Source: Caulobacteraceae bacterium
GTDB taxonomy: Bacteria > Pseudomonadota > Alphaproteobacteria > Caulobacterales > Caulobacteraceae
Reading direction: 5' to 3'
DNA length: 64,000 nt
Assembly: GCA_031291645.1 (NCBI GenBank)
Contig: JARLIQ010000058.1
Location: forward strand, 43,419-107,418
Positions 1-7,232 of this stretch are shown piece after piece. Made by a program: the position numbers and the translations under genes. The stretch's first letter is position 1. Each line of letters starts with the position of its first letter. The notes below the pieces were generated by a model, which was not told the origin of the DNA, searched no databases, and saw only the letters and a list, made by a program, of their open reading frames with translations.

Positions 1-305
1 CGGATATAGAGCTCGGCGTCCGCGTCGAACCGCTTCAGGCCCTCGCGCGCCAGGCCGATCCATTCCTCAGTGGAAACAACGGGTTTCAGGAGGAAGTTCT
101 CAGCCGATCGGTTGACCCGCGCGCAGTGGGCCTCCAGGTCCGGCGTCACGCCCTCGAAGGCCCGGGCCCCGTCGAACACGGTCGAGCCCAGCCAGGCGGC
201 CTGGGTGCGCGGCCCCATGATGGCGACGTTGCCCTCGTGCCAGTCGCCCTCGAAGAAGGTCCAGGTCCTGGACACGGGGGTGGCGGTCGAGACGACGGCG
301 CTCAT
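1..305 (-). CDS. Branched-chain-aminotransferase-type (class IV PLP) protein, partial
   Basis: This is the N-terminal ~101 residues of a gene that runs off the left edge of the window. The ATG is at 305. The visible protein reads through WTFFEGDWHEGN, then STVFDGARAFEG, then HCARVNRSAENF, which is the classic opening of fold-type IV aminotransferases (branched-chain amino acid aminotransferase, D-amino acid aminotransferase, aminodeoxychorismate lyase). The VFDGARAFEG segment is the family's substrate/dimer loop, and the Arg-rich helix after it contacts the cofactor phosphate in relatives. The catalytic lysine lies beyond the window, so the exact member of the family cannot be decided. The neighbour on the right is a PhyH-type dioxygenase on the same strand, about 74 bases upstream. 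Confidence 0.8.
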   Translation of the reverse strand, partial: MSAVVSTATPVSRTWTFFEGDWHEGNVAIMGPRTQAAWLGSTVFDGARAFEGVTPDLEAHCARVNRSAENFLLKPVVSTEEWIGLAREGLKRFDADAELYI

Positions 306-378
306 GCGGGGATACTCCAGGGACGCTCTCAGCCCCCGCCGGCGTGCAAGCGCTGGGCCATCCTGGGCGCCGGGCCGG

Positions 379-1233
379 CTAGGGCGCGGGCCAGGCCCGC
401 GGGAACAGCGGCCCGCCCATCGGCGCGCCGGGCTCCAGGCCCGGCGAGGGAACGTGGGCGCGCACGTGCGCGATGTCCATGAAGGTCCCCGGCCGCGGGT
501 CGTAGCAGGCGTCGTCGCCGGTGTAGCGCAGGGCGAGCGCGCGGCGGCGCACGTCGGCCGTCCGGTTGCCGGCCGCGCCGTGCACCGTCAGGCCGAGGTG
601 GACCAGCACATCCCCCGGCTCCAGCCGCCAGCTGATGAAGTCGTAGCGCCCGGGCTCGGCGTCGATGTCGGGCAGGGTCTCGTAGGGGCTGGCGGCGAAG
701 GCGCCGGCGTTGGCGTCGTCGAAGGCCTTGGGCCGGAAGGTGCGGCCCCAGAGGTGCGAGCCCTTGATGTAGGTCACCACGCCGTTCTCGGGCGTCGCCG
801 GGTCGAACGGGACCCAGATCGAGACGACCTGCCGGCCGGCCACCGGCCAGTAGGGGATGTCCTGGTGCCAGGGCGTCGGCTCGACCGACCCCGGCTCCTT
901 CACGAACAGCTGGTCGTAGAACAGGTTGGCCCGCTGCGATCCCATCAGCGCCGCGGCCAGGCGGGGCAGGGGGGATTCGAGCGCGAAGGCGCGGAAGGCC
1001 GGGCTGTGCAGCCACAGGAAGAAGTCGGCGTAGAACCGGCCGGCCTTGCGGCCATACTCGGCGGCGGTGGGCGAGGCGCCGGCCAGCTCCGCCTCGATCG
1101 CCTCGCGCATGCGCTCGATCCAGCCGGCGGGCACGACGCCGCGGACGACGGCGGCGCCGTCGCGCTGGAGGGCTTCGGCGGCCTCGGCGACGGCGGCGGT
1201 CGGGGCGGTGGCGGGTGTGTTCAGGGTGTCCAT
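379..1233 (-). CDS. Phytanoyl-CoA dioxygenase (PhyH) family protein
   Basis: This is a non-haem Fe(II)/2-oxoglutarate dioxygenase of the PhyH family, about 284 residues. The facial triad is visible: WHQDIPYW gives the HxD pair (about His123/Asp125), and the distal His is in LTVHGAAGN (about residue 218), followed by the Arg-rich strand RRRALALRY that binds 2-oxoglutarate in the family. A longer reading frame begins at 1287, but I prefer the ATG at 1233 because homologous-looking sequence starts only after it. The gene is divergent from an Lrp/AsnC regulator starting at 1364, which may control it. The substrate cannot be told from sequence; relatives hydroxylate acyl-CoAs, amino acids or small natural products. 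Confidence 0.85.
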   Translation of the reverse strand: MDTLNTPATAPTAAVAEAAEALQRDGAAVVRGVVPAGWIERMREAIEAELAGASPTAAEYGRKAGRFYADFFLWLHSPAFRAFALESPLPRLAAALMGSQRANLFYDQLFVKEPGSVEPTPWHQDIPYWPVAGRQVVSIWVPFDPATPENGVVTYIKGSHLWGRTFRPKAFDDANAGAFAASPYETLPDIDAEPGRYDFISWRLEPGDVLVHLGLTVHGAAGNRTADVRRRALALRYTGDDACYDPRPGTFMDIAHVRAHVPSPGLEPGAPMGGPLFPRAWPAP

Positions 1234-1363
1234 GGCCCCGAGCCTATCGTCGGTCGCGAGCGGAAATCGTGCGAACTGACGCGCCAACGCCGAGAAATCG
1301 GAATGAATCCTCTCAGGAATGGCTCTATGAGAGTTGCTTCGACTTTCTCAAGGAGCCCGTCCC

Positions 1364-1843
1364 ATGGCCAGGCGCGCCGCCGGTGACGACCTCGACCCCG
1401 CCGACCGCCGCATCCTGCGCGAGCTGCAGAAGGACGGCCGCATCAGCATCGCCGACCTGGCCGAGCGCGTCGGGCTGACGGCGACGCCCTGCTGGCGGCG
1501 GGTGCGGGACATGGAGCAGCGCGGGGTGATCCGCGGCTACGCCTGCCTGGTCGATCCGGCCGCGGCGGGCTTCGAGGTCGAGGCCCTGGTCCAGGTGACG
1601 CTGGAAAGGCACGCCGCCCTGGCGATCAACGAGTTCGTCGCCGAGCTGAAGGCGATCCCCAACGTGGTCGAATGCCTGTCCCTGACCGGCCCCTACGACG
1701 CCCAGCTGCGGGTGCTGGCGCCCTCGATCGCCGCCTTCGAGCAGCTTCTGATGAACCGGCTGATGAAGATCGCGGGCGTGGCCCACCTGAACTCGGCGAT
1801 CGTGCTCAACCGGCTGGTCGACCGGGCCGAGCTGCCGGTCTGA
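1364..1843 (+). CDS. Lrp/AsnC family transcriptional regulator
   Basis: This 159-residue protein has the full Lrp layout. An N-terminal helix-turn-helix opens with LDPADRRILRELQKDGRIS, continues through LAERVGLTATPCWRRVRDME, and is followed by an AsnC ligand-binding domain (RAM fold) with the typical LTGPYDAQLRV strand. The ATG at 1364 is preceded by a good AGGAG ribosome site; an upstream ATG at 1334 in the same frame lacks one. Lrp-type proteins sense amino acids and often regulate a divergent neighbour, so the PhyH-type dioxygenase and the aminotransferase-like gene to the left are the obvious candidate targets. That pairing is inferred from position alone. Confidence 0.9.
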   Translation: MARRAAGDDLDPADRRILRELQKDGRISIADLAERVGLTATPCWRRVRDMEQRGVIRGYACLVDPAAAGFEVEALVQVTLERHAALAINEFVAELKAIPNVVECLSLTGPYDAQLRVLAPSIAAFEQLLMNRLMKIAGVAHLNSAIVLNRLVDRAELPV

Positions 1844-1849
1844 CGCGCC

Positions 1850-2632
1850 TCACGCAGGCGGCAGGCGCAGCTCGCCGATGGCCCGGGCGGCGGGGCCCAG
1901 GCCGGCCGCGTCCGGCGCGCCGCCGTAGAGGGCGCGGTGCCACAGCACGGTCAGGAAGTCGGCGATCTCCTCGTCGCTGGGCGCGATCTTGCCGACCAGC
2001 GTCAGCAGGGCCGGATCGGGATAGACCACCAGCTTGCGGGCCATCTCGTCCATCATCGCGCCGAGCGAATAGGCGGTCAGCAGCGCCACCTCCTCGGACA
2101 CCGAGCCGGGAAAGCGTCGTACGAACGACTGGGCGATGCGCTCGTACCACTGGCGGTTCACCCGGTGGGCCAGTTCGCGGAAGCCCGGCTCCTCGTCGCC
2201 CAGCTGGGTGATGCAGCGCGAGAGGCCGGCGTTGGCCCTGATCCCCTGCAGCCAGCGCAGGTTGGCGGCGCGAATCGATTCGAACGGGGTGCGCGCGCCC
2301 TCGCGCATGGCCAGCATGCCCATGCCCTGCTCGAGGTACTCCGACAGCACCTGCAGGGTGATGTCCGACTTGTTGGTGAAGTAGAGGTAGAAGGTCGCCA
2401 GGGCCACGCCGGCGGCCTCGCAGATGTCCGACACCCGCATGGCGTGATAGCCGACGTCGTCCAGCACCTGGATGGCGCCCAGCTTCAGCGCGTCCTTGGT
2501 GCGCGCGCCCTTGGTACGCTTCGGCGCATTGGCGATCTGGTGCTCCAGATAGTCGGCGTAGCGCAGGAAGCGCGAGGCGTCGCCCGCCTCGGCGGCGACA
2601 GGCGCGGTTTCAACGGGTTCGCGTTTGGCCAT
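1850..2632 (-). CDS. TetR family regulator (island regulator 1)
   Basis: The protein has 260 residues. The TetR helix-turn-helix lies at about residues 45-90, including GYHAMRVSDICEAAGVA and TFYLYFTNKSDI, and is followed by an all-helical ligand domain. The ATG at 2632 was chosen over a longer open frame because the recognisable protein begins there (MAKREP). It is clearly paralogous to the TetR at 22777: both share GYHAMRVSDI, then RANAGL.RCI..GDEEP.F, then MMDE..R.L..YPDP. The gene is divergent from the MaoC hydratase at 2711, and an operator-like palindrome (2659-2685) sits between them about 26 bases from each start, so autoregulation is likely. Similar operator words occur at six other intergenic regions up to 23.5 kb. 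Confidence 0.92.
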   Translation of the reverse strand: MAKREPVETAPVAAEAGDASRFLRYADYLEHQIANAPKRTKGARTKDALKLGAIQVLDDVGYHAMRVSDICEAAGVALATFYLYFTNKSDITLQVLSEYLEQGMGMLAMREGARTPFESIRAANLRWLQGIRANAGLSRCITQLGDEEPGFRELAHRVNRQWYERIAQSFVRRFPGSVSEEVALLTAYSLGAMMDEMARKLVVYPDPALLTLVGKIAPSDEEIADFLTVLWHRALYGGAPDAAGLGPAARAIGELRLPPA

Positions 2633-2658
2633 GGCGGGCCCAAGTCCTGTTTGACAAG

Positions 2659-2685
2659 AACTGATGCTGATGTCAGTTTTATATA
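2659..2685 (-). promoter_or_regulatory. Island operator site A (tetR1/MaoC intergenic)
   Basis: Read on the minus strand this contains AAACTGACATCAGCATCAG, matching the island consensus AAACTGATGTCAACATCAT at 15 of 19 positions. On the plus strand it shows the perfect inverted repeat AACTGA-N8-TCAGTT (2659-2678). It lies midway between the divergent TetR and MaoC starts, which is the expected place for a TetR operator. Confidence 0.65.
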
Positions 2686-2710
2686 GTGAGTTCGATTTCA
2701 GGAGAAGATC

Positions 2711-3205
2711 ATGGCTGAAGGTTCCGCGCCAGCCGGCGTGGCGGAGGGGTTCGTTCCGGGGCAGGACATCGGTGTGTCCGCCTGGGTGACCATCGACCAG
2801 GCGCTGATCTCCAAGTTCGGCGAGGCGACCCTCGACGCCGACCCGATGCACGTCGATCCCGAGTGGGCCAAGACCAAGGGGCCGTTCGGCCACACGGTCG
2901 CGTTCGGCTTCCTGACCATGTCGCTCCTGACCAACCTGCTGCACGACGCCTCGCGCACCACCTGGGCGGTGAATCCGGGGCAGGAGGGCTACTACCTGAA
3001 CTACGGCTTCGACCGGATGCGCCTGATCGCGCCGGTGCCGGTGGGCTCGCGCGTGCGCGGCCGGTTCAAGACGCTGGACCGCACGGTGGACGAAAAAGGG
3101 CGCCACCTGGTCAAGATCGGCGTCGAGATCGAGATCGAAGGACACGACCGGCCCGCGCTGGTAGGGGAATGGCTCACCATCTGGGTTCCGCCGGGCGAGG
3201 CCTGA
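2711..3205 (+). CDS. MaoC-like (R)-specific enoyl-CoA hydratase
   Basis: This 164-residue single hot-dog-fold protein carries the hydratase-2 signature. LDADPMHVDPEWA supplies the catalytic Asp/His pair (about Asp42 and His47), followed by PFGHTVAFGF. Family members add water to trans-2-enoyl-CoA to give (R)-3-hydroxyacyl-CoA. It starts an apparent operon with an MFS carrier (3226) and an acyl-CoA ligase (4524), so import, CoA activation and beta-oxidation-type processing of an acid are encoded together. An AGGAGAAG ribosome site precedes the ATG. The operator-like site A just upstream suggests control by the divergent TetR. The substrate is not evident. Confidence 0.9.
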   Translation: MAEGSAPAGVAEGFVPGQDIGVSAWVTIDQALISKFGEATLDADPMHVDPEWAKTKGPFGHTVAFGFLTMSLLTNLLHDASRTTWAVNPGQEGYYLNYGFDRMRLIAPVPVGSRVRGRFKTLDRTVDEKGRHLVKIGVEIEIEGHDRPALVGEWLTIWVPPGEA

Positions 3206-3225
3206 ATCCGAACGGGGGGCGGTCC

Positions 3226-4527
3226 ATGCGTCTGAGTAACCCGCGCCTGGCGGCCTATGCCCTTGGCGCTTTCGGCACCGGCGTGTTCTCGACCGTGCCG
3301 ACGGTGCTTTTGCTCTACTTCTGCACCGAGACGCTGAAGATGCCGCCGGCCCTGGCCGGGTTGGCCGTCTTCCTGCCCAAGGTCTGGGCCCTGGTGTGGG
3401 ACCCGACGGTGGGGGTCTGGTCGGACCGCACGCGCACGCCGATCGGCCGGCGCCGGCCCTTCCTGCTGGTGGGGGCGGTGCTGGTTTCGTCGGCCTTCCT
3501 GGCCCTGTTCGCCTGGCCCTATGCGACCGGCAAGGGCGCCTTCACGGCGGTCGCCCTGATCTATTTCGCCCTGGCCAACGCCTATTCGCTGTTCGCCGTG
3601 CCCTTCGTCTCGGTCCCGGCCGAGATCAGCCCGGATCCGGCCGAGCGCGAGCGGGTGACCGCCTGGCGGATCGGCTTCGCCATGGTCGGCGTGCTGATCG
3701 GCGCGGGCCTGGCGCCGGTGCTGGTCCAGGCCGGCGGCGGCGGGCGCAAGGGCTATCTGTTCATGGCCATGATCGTCGCGGCGATCTGCGGCGCCGGCAT
3801 GCTCTCGGCCTTCTTCGCCACGCCGTCGAGGACGGGCGTCGAGGAAACCCGGACCGCCAGCCTGCGCGAGGCCCTGCCGGCGCTGTTCGGCAACGCCCCG
3901 TTCCTCAAGCTGATCGCCGCCTATGTGCTCCAGCTCACCGGCATCGGCCTGGTCTCGGCCATCGCGCCCTACTGGATCGTCGACGTCGCCGGGCGCAGCG
4001 AAGGGCAGGTGGGGCTGGCGCTGGGCTTCCTGCTGCTGGTGACCATCGCCTCGACGCCGCTCTGGGCGCTCTTGATGCGCAGGATCGGCGCGCGCACGAC
4101 CATCGCCGCCTCGGCGCTGCTCTATGGCCTGGCCACGCTGCTGTTCCTGCTCCTGCCACCGCACCCGCCGACGGTGATGACCTATGCGGTCTACGCCCTG
4201 ATCGGCATCCCGTTCGCCGGCATCCAGGTCGGTCCGTTCGCGCTCGCCGCGCACCTGATCCACGAGGCCTCGGCCACCAGCGGCGCGCGGCGCGAGGGCC
4301 TTTACACCGGCCTTTGGACCGCGGGCGAGAAGCTGGGCCTGGCGCTCGGTCCCGGCGTGGCCGGCTTCGGCCTGACCCTGGTGGGCTTCAGGTCCGGCGC
4401 GGCGGCGCAGGCGCCGCAGACCCTGCATGGGGTCAACCTCCTGATGGCGGCCGGCCCGACCGTCTTCCTCTGGCTCAGCCTGTTCCTGCTGACGGGCCGC
4501 AGGACGCCGACCCCGGTCCCCGCATGA
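3226..4527 (+). CDS. MFS/GPH-type sugar-cation-symporter-like transporter
   Basis: The protein has 433 residues with about twelve hydrophobic segments. The loop WDPTVGVWSDRTRTPIGRRR after TM2 matches the glycoside-pentoside-hexuronide (MelB-like) symporter branch, as do the polar N-terminus and LLYFCTETL in TM1. It is an inner-membrane permease. The ATG at 3226 follows a GGGGGGCGG ribosome-site region 20 bases after the MaoC stop. Its stop overlaps the start of the acyl-CoA ligase by four bases (ATGA), so translation is probably coupled. Although the family is named for sugars, many alphaproteobacterial members sit in acid or aromatic catabolic operons; the neighbouring CoA ligase suggests an organic acid here. 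Confidence 0.85.
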   Translation: MRLSNPRLAAYALGAFGTGVFSTVPTVLLLYFCTETLKMPPALAGLAVFLPKVWALVWDPTVGVWSDRTRTPIGRRRPFLLVGAVLVSSAFLALFAWPYATGKGAFTAVALIYFALANAYSLFAVPFVSVPAEISPDPAERERVTAWRIGFAMVGVLIGAGLAPVLVQAGGGGRKGYLFMAMIVAAICGAGMLSAFFATPSRTGVEETRTASLREALPALFGNAPFLKLIAAYVLQLTGIGLVSAIAPYWIVDVAGRSEGQVGLALGFLLLVTIASTPLWALLMRRIGARTTIAASALLYGLATLLFLLLPPHPPTVMTYAVYALIGIPFAGIQVGPFALAAHLIHEASATSGARREGLYTGLWTAGEKLGLALGPGVAGFGLTLVGFRSGAAAQAPQTLHGVNLLMAAGPTVFLWLSLFLLTGRRTPTPVPA

Positions 4528-6110
4528 ACGCCCCCGGCGCCCTTCACGAGAACGTCCGCGACATCGTCCGTCGTGTCGCCCTGGCGCGGCCGGACGCCGA
4601 GGCCTGCGTGCTCGGCGACCAGCGCTGGTCCTACGCCGAGCTCGACCGGCGGATCGACGCCCTCGCCCGGGCGCTGGTCGCCGCCGGCGTCGGCCACGGC
4701 GACCGGGTCGCGACCCTCTCGACGCCGCATCCGGACTTCCTGGTCGCCTTCCTGGCCGCCGGCCAGATCGGCGCGATCTGGGTCGGCCTGAACCCGCGCT
4801 ATCGCCCCGCCGAGCTCGGCTACGTGCTCGGCGACGCCGAGCCCAAGGTGCTGCTGGTCCGCACCCGGATCGAGGCGCGCGACTATCGCGGGGACTTCGC
4901 GGCCCTGGCGGCGGACTGCCCAAGCCTCGTGGCGAGCGTCGTTTTGAACGGCGACCCGCTATTCGACGGCGCCCTGGCCTACGACGCCTTCATCGCCGGC
5001 GGGGCGGGGGTCGACGACGCGGCGCTCGCCGCGGCCCAGGCGAAGGCCGGCGGGCGCCAGGCCTGCATGATCGTCTACACCTCCGGCTCGACCGGCGCGC
5101 CCAAGGGCGCGCTCTTGCACCACCAGGGGGTCTGCGACTTCTGCCGGGCCCAGGACCGGCTCTGGCCGGTCTCGCCGCAGCGGGTGCTCAACTACTTTCC
5201 GATCAACCACATCGGCAGCGTGATCGACATCACCCTGCCGACGCTGGAGGCCGGCGGGGCGGTGGTCTTTCTCGAGCAGTTCGATCCGGCGATCGCCATG
5301 CGCCTGACCGCCGACGAGGGCCTGACCCTGTGGGGCAGCGTGCCGAGCGTGCTGCAGATGCAGCTCGGCCTGCCGGACTTCGCCGACTACGACCTGTCCG
5401 CCGTCCAGCTGATCCTGTGGGAGGGCGCCGCGGTCCCGGCCGAGATGCTGGACCGGCTGCTGGCGCTCGGCCCGCCGCTCGCCACCAACTACGGCATGAC
5501 CGAGACCACCAGCGCCATGATCGCCGTGGCCCCGACCCGCGACCGGGACATCCTGGCCAACACCGTCGGCCTGCCGTTCGACGGGGTCGAGATCCGCCTG
5601 GCCAAGGCCGACGGGACCGACGCGGCGGACGGCGAGGAGGGCGAGGTCTGGGCCCGCTCCGGCTACAACATGCTGGGCTACTGGCGCCGGCCAGAGGCGA
5701 CGGCCGAGGCCATCACCCCGGACGGCTGGCTGCGCACGGGCGACACCGCCATCCGCCGCGCCGACGGCCGCTACCGCATCGTCGGGCGGATCAAGGAGAT
5801 GTACAAATCCGGCGGCTACAACGTCTATCCGCGCGAGGTGGAGGACGTGCTGGAGGCCCATCCCGCCGTCTCCCTGGCCGCGGTGGTGCCGATCAAGGAC
5901 CCGCTCTGGGCCGAGGTCGGCGTCGCCTACGTCATCGCCGCGTCGGACGCGACGGTGGAGTCGCTGGAGGCCCACTGCCGCGAGCGGCTGGCCAACTACA
6001 AGATACCCAAGCGCTTCGTCCTCAGGCGCGAGCTGCCCCTCCTGCCGATCGGCAAGGTGGACAAGATCGCGCTGAAGACGCTGGCGCGGGAGACGTTCGA
6101 GGCGGGGTAG
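4524..6110 (+). CDS. AMP-dependent acyl-CoA synthetase/ligase
   Basis: This 528-residue ANL-superfamily ligase activates a carboxylic acid through an acyl-adenylate to its CoA thioester. The motifs run in order: the P-loop-like YTSGSTGAPKG (about residues 184-194), then NYGMTETT (about 323-330), then GWLRTGDTA, then GRIKEMYKSGGYNVYP, and the C-terminal catalytic lysine in LPIGKVDK. The start overlaps the stop of the MFS gene (ATGA), indicating an operon with MaoC and the carrier. The sequence resembles the medium/long-chain or crotonobetaine-CaiC-like group rather than acetyl-CoA synthetase (it is shorter and lacks the long N-terminus). The acid substrate cannot be assigned. Confidence 0.9.
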   Translation: MNAPGALHENVRDIVRRVALARPDAEACVLGDQRWSYAELDRRIDALARALVAAGVGHGDRVATLSTPHPDFLVAFLAAGQIGAIWVGLNPRYRPAELGYVLGDAEPKVLLVRTRIEARDYRGDFAALAADCPSLVASVVLNGDPLFDGALAYDAFIAGGAGVDDAALAAAQAKAGGRQACMIVYTSGSTGAPKGALLHHQGVCDFCRAQDRLWPVSPQRVLNYFPINHIGSVIDITLPTLEAGGAVVFLEQFDPAIAMRLTADEGLTLWGSVPSVLQMQLGLPDFADYDLSAVQLILWEGAAVPAEMLDRLLALGPPLATNYGMTETTSAMIAVAPTRDRDILANTVGLPFDGVEIRLAKADGTDAADGEEGEVWARSGYNMLGYWRRPEATAEAITPDGWLRTGDTAIRRADGRYRIVGRIKEMYKSGGYNVYPREVEDVLEAHPAVSLAAVVPIKDPLWAEVGVAYVIAASDATVESLEAHCRERLANYKIPKRFVLRRELPLLPIGKVDKIALKTLARETFEAG

Positions 6111-6127
6111 GGGGCGTCGCCGCCGCC

Positions 6128-7111
6128 CTAGAAGTCCACCACCGCGCCCGCGTCCTCCGCCTCGGCCGCCTCATAGGCGGCGAAAGCGGCGGTGAGGTCC
6201 TCCGAGACCATGCCGAGCGACTTGAAGAGAGTGATGTCCTGCGCGCTCCGCCGGCCCTCGACCCTGCCCAGGATCACCTCGCCGACCTCGCCGACCAGGA
6301 ACTGCTCGGCCGTGTGGCCCGCGGCGATGGCCCGGCGGATGTCGCCGCCCAGCGCGAGGGCGCTGTCCTTGAAGTCGGCGTAGACGCGCGCGCCGGTGAT
6401 GGTCTCGACGTCGACCTCGGCGGTGGTCGGGACCGACGAGCCGACCACGTTCAGGTGCAGGCCCGCCCGCAGCCAGCCGCCGCGGAAATAGGGTTCCGGC
6501 GCGGCGGTGGTCGTGCAGATCACCTCGCACTCGGCGGGCAGGGCGGCCGGATCGCTCCGCGTCTCGATCCGAAGGCCGGTGTGCGCGGCCTGCTCGCGCG
6601 CGAAGGCCTCGGCCCGGGCCGGGTGGCGGCCCCAGACCAGCACCCGTTCGATCGGCCGCACCCGGCGCACCGCCTCGATGTGGGTCTCGGCCTGCTCGCC
6701 ATAGCCGAAGACGCCGAGCGTGCGGGCGTCCGGGTTGGCCAGGACGTCGGTCGCCACCGCGCTGGCCGCGCCGGTGCGGATCGCCGTCACCTCGCGCCCG
6801 TCGACCACCGCCAAGAGCGCGCCGTTCTGCGGATCGAACAGCAGGATCGCCCCCTGGTGCGTGCCCACCCCCGTGCCGAAGTTGCCGGGGAAGACGCTCA
6901 GCACCTTGATCCCCAGCCGCGCCGGTTCGGCGATGGCGCCGGGCATCATGCCCAGGATGCCGCGCCCGCCCGGGACGTCCATCTTGGAGCGAATCGGCTG
7001 GGTCGCCTCGCCGGCCGACGTCAGGGTCATGGCGTCCCGCGCGGCGGCGATGCAGCGGTCCATCGGCAGCAGGCGGCGGACGTCGGCCGCGCTCAGTATC
7101 CTCAGTTTCAT
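6128..7111 (-). CDS. Ornithine cyclodeaminase/mu-crystallin family protein
   Basis: This 327-residue NAD(P)-dependent enzyme of the OCD/mu-crystallin family shows an N-terminal LRILSAADVRRLLPM, an Arg in the substrate pocket (RSKMDVPGG), a central Rossmann motif LGVFGYGEQAETHIEAV (about residue 132 on), and VICTTTAAPEPYF. Family activities include ornithine cyclodeamination, ketimine/imine reduction and alanine dehydrogenase activity on amino acids or their imines. The ATG at 7111 has a strong GAGGAG ribosome site; a longer frame to 7234 runs into the operator region and is less likely. It is divergent from the TonB receptor at 7233, with operator-like site B between them, and convergent with the CoA ligase. 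Confidence 0.88.
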   Translation of the reverse strand: MKLRILSAADVRRLLPMDRCIAAARDAMTLTSAGEATQPIRSKMDVPGGRGILGMMPGAIAEPARLGIKVLSVFPGNFGTGVGTHQGAILLFDPQNGALLAVVDGREVTAIRTGAASAVATDVLANPDARTLGVFGYGEQAETHIEAVRRVRPIERVLVWGRHPARAEAFAREQAAHTGLRIETRSDPAALPAECEVICTTTAAPEPYFRGGWLRAGLHLNVVGSSVPTTAEVDVETITGARVYADFKDSALALGGDIRRAIAAGHTAEQFLVGEVGEVILGRVEGRRSAQDITLFKSLGMVSEDLTAAFAAYEAAEAEDAGAVVDF

Positions 7112-7183
7112 CCCTTGCTCCTCAACGCCTTGCGGGTCTGCCGCGCTCAGTAAGCGACGATTCGACGACAGTCGATCTTGGCC

Positions 7184-7213
7184 ATTTATGAAAGTGATGT
7201 TATATCCATAAAT
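7184..7213 (+). promoter_or_regulatory. Island operator site B (OCD/TonB receptor intergenic)
   Basis: It contains a perfect inverted repeat, ATTTATG at 7184-7190 and CATAAAT at 7207-7213, enclosing AAAGTGATGTTATATC. Aligned with the reverse complement of site D (17784), it shares TTTATGAAA, TGATGT and the same TATG-N16-CATA spacing. It is a weaker match in the second half than sites A, C and D. It is 20 bases before the TonB receptor start. Confidence 0.55.
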
Positions 7214-7232
7214 AGGTAGTGGGGATACCATC